Source of the DNA: Herbaspirillum rubrisubalbicans
Lineage (GTDB): Bacteria; Pseudomonadota; Gammaproteobacteria; Burkholderiales; Burkholderiaceae_D
DNA length: 64,000 nucleotides
Direction of reading: 5' to 3'
Assembly (NCBI RefSeq): GCF_003719195.1
Contig: NZ_CP024996.1
Span: 806,001 to 870,000 of the forward strand
The position numbers were made by a program, and so were the translations under genes. Positions 63,537-64,000 of this stretch are shown in pieces. Every line of letters starts with the position of its first letter. The first letter of the stretch is position 1. The notes beneath the pieces were generated by a model. The model was given only the letters and a program-made list of their open reading frames with translations. It was not told the DNA's origin and ran no database searches.

Positions 63537-64000
63537 ATGCCAAGTGCCGTTTCCATCTGCTCCAATGCCTTGCTCAAGCTCGGCGCCAAGACGATTGCCT
63601 CCTTTGCGGAGGGAAGCGATCACGCCACGCTGGCCAGCAACCTATTCCCATCCGTGCGCGATTCCATGCTGCGTGCTCACTACTGGAATTGCGCCATCAA
63701 GCGCGTGCTGCTTTCACCGCTGACCCAGACCCCGGCCTTCGACTTCGCCTACCAGTTCTCTCTGCCGGGCGACTGGATTCGCACCGTGCAGGTCGGCCGC
63801 AAGGGGTACCAGATTCCATACCGCAGCGAGGGCCGCAACATCCTGTCGGATGCTGCCCAGCTACCGCTGGTCTATGTTTTCAGGAACGAGAACCCGGCAT
63901 CGTGGAGCACGAATTTCATTCGAGTGATGGAGCAGGCCATGGCCGCAGAAATGGCCTACGCCGTGACGGCCTCCAGCAGCCTGCGGGACAGCATGAATGC
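63537..64000 (+). CDS. Tail tubular protein A-like adaptor, cut by the window edge
   Basis: The frame starting MPSAVSICSNALLKLGAKTI stays open to the edge (154 codons visible). SNLFPSVRDSMLRAHYWNCA and the following YQFSLPGDWIRTVQV are typical of the podovirus adaptor/tail tubular protein A, which connects portal and nozzle. It begins 12 bases after the terminator. Confidence 0.8.
   Translation, partial: MPSAVSICSNALLKLGAKTIASFAEGSDHATLASNLFPSVRDSMLRAHYWNCAIKRVLLSPLTQTPAFDFAYQFSLPGDWIRTVQVGRKGYQIPYRSEGRNILSDAAQLPLVYVFRNENPASWSTNFIRVMEQAMAAEMAYAVTASSSLRDSMN

Larger units (their letters stand above)
45487..64000. mobile_element. Temperate podovirus-like prophage, right end outside the window
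   Basis: Starting at the 3' end of tRNA-Ile2 there is an integrase gene 24 bases away, then xis, a leftward operon of small genes, a repressor/cro switch, replication genes, and head genes continuing to the edge. All genes look phage-derived and no host gene interrupts them. The portal-Bbp19-scaffold-capsid-cement-tail adaptor order resembles Bordetella phage BPP-1 and relatives. The right attachment site, terminase, tail fibre and lysis genes are not visible, so completeness cannot be judged. Confidence 0.92.

Noticed and set aside
46796..64000. Diversity-generating retroelement expected from the BPP-1 resemblance
   Set aside because: No reverse transcriptase or template/variable repeat pair is in the window; the region where it would lie is outside.

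Overview
The window looks like a chromosome segment of a betaproteobacterium of the Oxalobacteraceae, most likely Herbaspirillum. This is inferred from GC-rich coding DNA, an rpsU-yqeY-dnaG-rpoD block, an unusually long Lys/Ala-rich RpoD, a DctSR-DctPQM dicarboxylate system and an AddAB-type recombination pair. No 16S rRNA is present to settle the genus.

Positions 1-45350 are ordinary host chromosome. From the left: a truncated PAS-PAS-PAS-GAF-GGDEF-EAL cyclic-di-GMP protein, dedA, amiC/tsaE, queG, an AEC permease, and the dctR/dctS two-component genes divergent from the dctPQM TRAP transporter. A 640-base gap then holds a candidate structured small RNA with its own promoter and terminator. 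Next come ogt-xerD-ybaK-plsY converging on tsaD, ybiB, a helix-turn-helix regulator, a second GGDEF-EAL protein with a degenerate MHYT-like membrane sensor, a MATE exporter, an ArnT-like glycosyltransferase, rpmE2, rho-trxA, addB-addA, a CPA2 antiporter with ybdK, an HI0933-type flavoprotein, and rpsU-yqeY-dnaG-rpoD. A tRNA-Ile2 (CAU) gene follows rpoD.

From the tRNA to the right edge (about 18.5 kb, continuing out of the window) lies a temperate prophage integrated at the tRNA 3' end. Its left operon, read leftward, carries ten small genes ending in xis and int. A repressor/cro switch sits at about 49.9 kb, with CTAG-rich operator-like palindromes both at the switch and in front of the leftward operon, resembling the lambda OR/OL layout. 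The rightward early operon carries an O-like replication initiator whose coding sequence contains eight 15-bp palindromic iterons (a probable origin), a DnaB-like helicase, RusA and several tiny translationally coupled genes. The late region resembles BPP-1-like temperate podoviruses: portal, Bbp19-like protein, scaffold, capsid, cement protein and a tail-tube adaptor cut by the window edge. A polysaccharide-deacetylase-like gene is inserted in the head module.

The most interesting parts are the iteron array inside the phage initiator, the paired operator clusters, the deacetylase-like cargo gene with a damaged metal site, the paralogous small genes of the left operon, and the unassigned RNA candidate at 13.5 kb.
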